Of a DNA stretch of 64,000 bases, positions 61,329-64,000 are shown one piece after another. The first letter of the stretch is position 1, and each line of letters opens with the position of its first letter. The translations under genes were made by a program, and so were the position numbers. Source of the stretch: Gemmatimonadota bacterium (lineage in GTDB: Bacteria > Gemmatimonadota > Gemmatimonadetes > Palauibacterales > Palauibacteraceae); assembly GCA_022826685.1 (NCBI GenBank), contig JAJDUL010000061.1:62001-126000 (forward strand), given 5' to 3'. The notes beneath the pieces were generated by a model. That model saw only the letters and a list, made by a program, of their open reading frames with translations, was not told where the DNA came from and ran no database searches.

Positions 61329-64000
61329 GAGCCCTCGCCTCTTCTCAGCGTGACCTCCAGTGTCCCGGTCTCCACCGGAAACGTCTCCTCGGCGCCGTCG
61401 GGCCAGCGCACCGTCACGGCGCGGATCTCCGCCGCGCGCCCCAGCACCTGTACGAACCCGTTGAAGGACCAATACCCGCTCCCTAACTGGATCTCCCGCG
61501 CGGGCCCCTCGCTTCCATCGGCGTACATGGGGCGGAGCCGCGCCCCGGCGAGGCTCTGACGCGCTTCGCCCGCGAACGCCCCGCCCAGAGACGCCCCGTC
61601 CGCGGACAGCCGGACCCGCAGCCCGGGCGCTCCGCCCCGCCCGCGGAAGATGATGGTCTCGGCTCCGTTCTGCCCGACGGCCACGTCCCAGCGCCCATCC
61701 GCGTCGAAGTCGGCCACGGCGGCCGCGCGGGCGTCCCCGTACACCTCGACCCCACTCCGCGCCGCGTCGAGGGCCGTGAACCCGCCCGCGCCGTCGCCGA
61801 GCAGCACGACGCCGCGACCCGCGTCGTGGCGTCCGATGCCCTCCGGTGTCGCGAAATGGTTCTGCGCCAGGAAAAGGTCCTCGCGGCCGTCCCGGTCGAA
61901 GTCCGCCACCGCGACGCCGAAGGCGGGGGCGAGTTGGGCGGCCGGGGGCAGAGGGTGCGGCTCGAACCGCCCGCCGGTGTTGAGGAAGACGGTGTGGAGG
62001 AGCGTCGCGGCGCTCGCCCGGTAGAGTCCCGTGCGTCCCGTCCCGAGGAGGTCGTCGACGGAGCTTCGGGCGAAGGCCTCGAACGTCGGGGCCGCGCGCC
62101 GCAGGAAGGGGAGCGTCGTGCCGAGCGTGAGAAGGTCGCGCACGGGGCGCCGGACGCCGTCCGCCCCGGTCTCGAACTCGATGAGGTCGACGAGCCCGTT
62201 CCCGTCGAAGTCGGAGGCGACGACGCCGACCGGCCGTTCGGCGCTCGCGAAGCGCCCGGTGTTCGTGCCCCACGCCGTCACCGCGAGGTCCGGGCGGCCG
62301 TCCGCATTGAAATCACCGGTCGCGATGCCGTTCCAGCGGCCGGTGTGCGCGCCCAGGCCCCAGGCGTCCGTCGCGTCGCTGAAGCGCCCCCCGTCGTTCT
62401 CCAGGAGCCGCACGGGGCCCCACTCCAACGCGAGGAGGAGGTCGGGGTCGCCGTCGCCATCCACGTCGGAGAACACGGCCCCCGAGACGAGGCCGATCTC
62501 CCGCAGCGTCTCGGCGGCGGCCGCGTCGACGATCCACTCGACGCCCGCGGCGAGGAGGAGCCTCGAGTCGGCGGGGAGGGGGTAGGCGCCGGGGGTCGCG
62601 CGGGCGCCGGCGAAGAGGTCGAGGTCGCCGTCTCCGTCCACGTCGGCGGCCGCCAGGGGCCCCGTCGCGTGGCGGCTCGGCGGGACGGCCGACGCGGGGC
62701 CCGGGTCGAGGCGGGCAAGGGGCGGAATCACGTCGAGGTCGGAGGGCGAGCGGGCTTCCCAGGAGCTGACGCCCGCGATGATGACCGGGCGATCCGCCGC
62801 GGGAAGCGCGATGATGGACGTGTGGTCGCCAACGGCGGGGGCGCCGGTGGGCACGGGGTCCGCCAGCCGCCCGGCTTCGTTGACGGCGAGCTGGGCGCGG
62901 CCTCCCGCCCCCGCCCCGACGAGCAGGTCCGGGTCGCCGTCCGCGTCCGCATCCACCCACGCCACGCCCGGGCCGCTCCGGGAAAGCTCGAGCGGCACGA
63001 GCGGCTGCCGGGTCAGCTCATCGAAGGCCGATTCGCCGTGCCGCCCGACCGCCTCCCCCTCCGCGAACAGCACCGCACCGCTCCCCGCCCCGGCATCGCC
63101 GCCCTCCGCCGCCGTGCCGTCGGGCGGCAGCCCCACCTCGTAGGCGCGGTTCGCGACCACGCGCACGGTCCGGCTCCGCCCCGAGGGCCAGACGATCCTC
63201 GCTTCTGCGGTCTCGGCGTCGCCCATCGCGAAGGTGAGCCCCGGATCCGAGCCGGAGAGGTACATGCCGCCCGCCGTCACCTGCCGCGTCTGCTCGGGCG
63301 GCGCGCCCGCGAGCACGACGCGCGCCCCGATCGCCTGCGTGTTGCCGCCCTCCCCGAGCACGCGCAGGGCGACCCGCGCCCTCCCGGCATCGTTGCGCAG
63401 GAGGAGGGGCGGTTCGTCCAGCCGCGTGATCACGACGTCCCGGTCGCCGTCGCGGTCGAAGTCCGCCGCCGCGATCCCGTGGCTCACGTCCGGCTCCGTC
63501 CCGTATCCCCAGCTCCGCGTCATGTCGGCGAAGGCGCCGTCGCCGAGGTTGCGGAAGGCGACGTTCCGCAGCCGGAGCGGCGGAAACACCCCGAGTTCCT
63601 CGCGCCAGTCCACCTGGATGCGGCGGGTTCGGAGCGCCTCCTGCGTGTCCCCGTCGAGCGGGTCCCACGCGTGCCCGTTCGTGACGAGCAGGTCCTCGTA
63701 CCCGTCGAGGTCGACGTCGAGGAACATCGCGCCCCACGTCCACTCCGAGGCGTCGAGCCCCGCGGCCCGCGCGGTCTCGGCCCACGTCCCGTCCCCCCGG
63801 TTGAGCTGCAGCGTGTTCCGGTCGGCGGAGACCCGCGTCGCGTGCCCGCCGGGAGGCGTCCACCCGGGCACGGCGAGGGCGACCTGCTCCCGCCTTCTCA
63901 CCGGATCGGGGGAGAGCATCTCCGTCGTCACGAAGTCCGTGTCGCCGTCTCCATCGATGTCGGAGAAGTCGACCCCCATCGAGGAGGTGCTCTCGGTGCG
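61325..64000 (-). CDS. FG-GAP and ASPIC-UnbV (CRTAC1-like) protein, partial
   Basis: The gene is cut by the right edge: the frame remains open to position 64000 (RTESTSSMGVDFSDIDGDG), so the visible ATG at 63977-63979 is probably internal. About 890 residues are present. FG-GAP/VCBS repeats with DxDxDG motifs (DIDGDGDTDFV, DVDLDGYEDLL, DFDRDGDRDVV, DADADGDPDLLV, DFDADGRWDVAV) are interrupted by one ASPIC/UnbV-like segment (AIGARVVLAGAPPEQTRQVT) and end in another (EIRAVTVRWPDGAEETFPVE). Such a double UnbV arrangement is typical of large CRTAC1-like proteins in environmental bacteria. Function unknown. It is the upstream, translationally coupled partner of the next gene. Confidence 0.85.
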   Translation of the reverse strand, partial: RTESTSSMGVDFSDIDGDGDTDFVTTEMLSPDPVRRREQVALAVPGWTPPGGHATRVSADRNTLQLNRGDGTWAETARAAGLDASEWTWGAMFLDVDLDGYEDLLVTNGHAWDPLDGDTQEALRTRRIQVDWREELGVFPPLRLRNVAFRNLGDGAFADMTRSWGYGTEPDVSHGIAAADFDRDGDRDVVITRLDEPPLLLRNDAGRARVALRVLGEGGNTQAIGARVVLAGAPPEQTRQVTAGGMYLSGSDPGLTFAMGDAETAEARIVWPSGRSRTVRVVANRAYEVGLPPDGTAAEGGDAGAGSGAVLFAEGEAVGRHGESAFDELTRQPLVPLELSRSGPGVAWVDADADGDPDLLVGAGAGGRAQLAVNEAGRLADPVPTGAPAVGDHTSIIALPAADRPVIIAGVSSWEARSPSDLDVIPPLARLDPGPASAVPPSRHATGPLAAADVDGDGDLDLFAGARATPGAYPLPADSRLLLAAGVEWIVDAAAAETLREIGLVSGAVFSDVDGDGDPDLLLALEWGPVRLLENDGGRFSDATDAWGLGAHTGRWNGIATGDFNADGRPDLAVTAWGTNTGRFASAERPVGVVASDFDGNGLVDLIEFETGADGVRRPVRDLLTLGTTLPFLRRAAPTFEAFARSSVDDLLGTGRTGLYRASAATLLHTVFLNTGGRFEPHPLPPAAQLAPAFGVAVADFDRDGREDLFLAQNHFATPEGIGRHDAGRGVVLLGDGAGGFTALDAARSGVEVYGDARAAAVADFDADGRWDVAVGQNGAETIIFRGRGGAPGLRVRLSADGASLGGAFAGEARQSLAGARLRPMYADGSEGPAREIQLGSGYWSFNGFVQVLGRAAEIRAVTVRWPDGAEETFPVETGTLEVTLRRGEGS

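Overview
This 64 kb window is GC-rich bacterial chromosome, densely packed with housekeeping genes. It looks like a Gram-negative, Gemmatimonadota-like organism; that assignment is an inference. It rests on the GC content, periplasmic adaptor/MacB-type efflux genes, lipoprotein signal peptides, a bacillithiol-type deacetylase (BshB1), a membrane pyrophosphatase, a DUF2232 gene inside the rpsF-rpsR-rplI operon, and large FG-GAP/UnbV lipoproteins. I see no rRNA, CRISPR array, prophage, integrase or transposase.

Layout. Positions 1-196 hold the cut-off start of comM (minus). Positions 299-11691 read rightward: an exported protein, a Yip1 membrane protein, a five-gene efflux operon (adaptor, one ATPase, three MacB-like permeases) preceded by three 11-bp tandem repeats, bshB1, then cysteine desulfurase-mnmA, with a stand-alone HIRAN protein divergent to the latter. 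From 11734 to 55621 everything reads leftward. In transcription order this includes a helicase, an 884-bp non-coding stretch, dtd, a LOG-like gene, a zinc-ribbon gene, two tiny membrane proteins and recA. It continues with recX, alaS, cca, rarA, hflX, pdxJ, ispE, tRNA-Gln, a DUF255 protein, mscS, prs, rplY, pth, hppA and rpsF-rpsR-DUF2232-rplI-rsfS. It ends with a SPOR-domain pair, smc, an RNase Z-like gene, aroF, yraN, the SRP RNA, dnaX, ybaB, recR, pgsA, pncC, grpE and dnaJ. From 55620 to 58993 three genes read rightward (decarboxylase, DsbA-like lipoprotein, LuxR-type regulator). The right edge holds two overlapping FG-GAP/UnbV genes (minus), the upstream one cut by the window end.

Functional groups. 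The desulfurase can feed sulfur to MnmA for tRNA 2-thiouridine. recA-recX-alaS, recR-ybaB-dnaX, smc and rarA form a genome-maintenance core. Many neighbours overlap by 4 bp (ATGA, GTGA, TTGA, and apparently CTGA for pgsA), implying translational coupling.

The most unusual stretch is 52701-53584. It has no convincing gene. It contains AT-rich islands carrying a 14-bp exact inverted repeat, a near-consensus leftward sigma-70 promoter, and a downstream transcript with several perfect hairpins (GNRA-type and UUCG loops). It is a candidate structured RNA or small non-autonomous element. Other points of interest are a SPOR protein with a tyrosine-kinase/ParA-like domain that has lost its P-loop, a ribosomal protein S6 with an acidic tail longer than its S6 domain, and three genes (pgsA, pncC, yraN) whose homology extends upstream of any ATG/GTG/TTG start.
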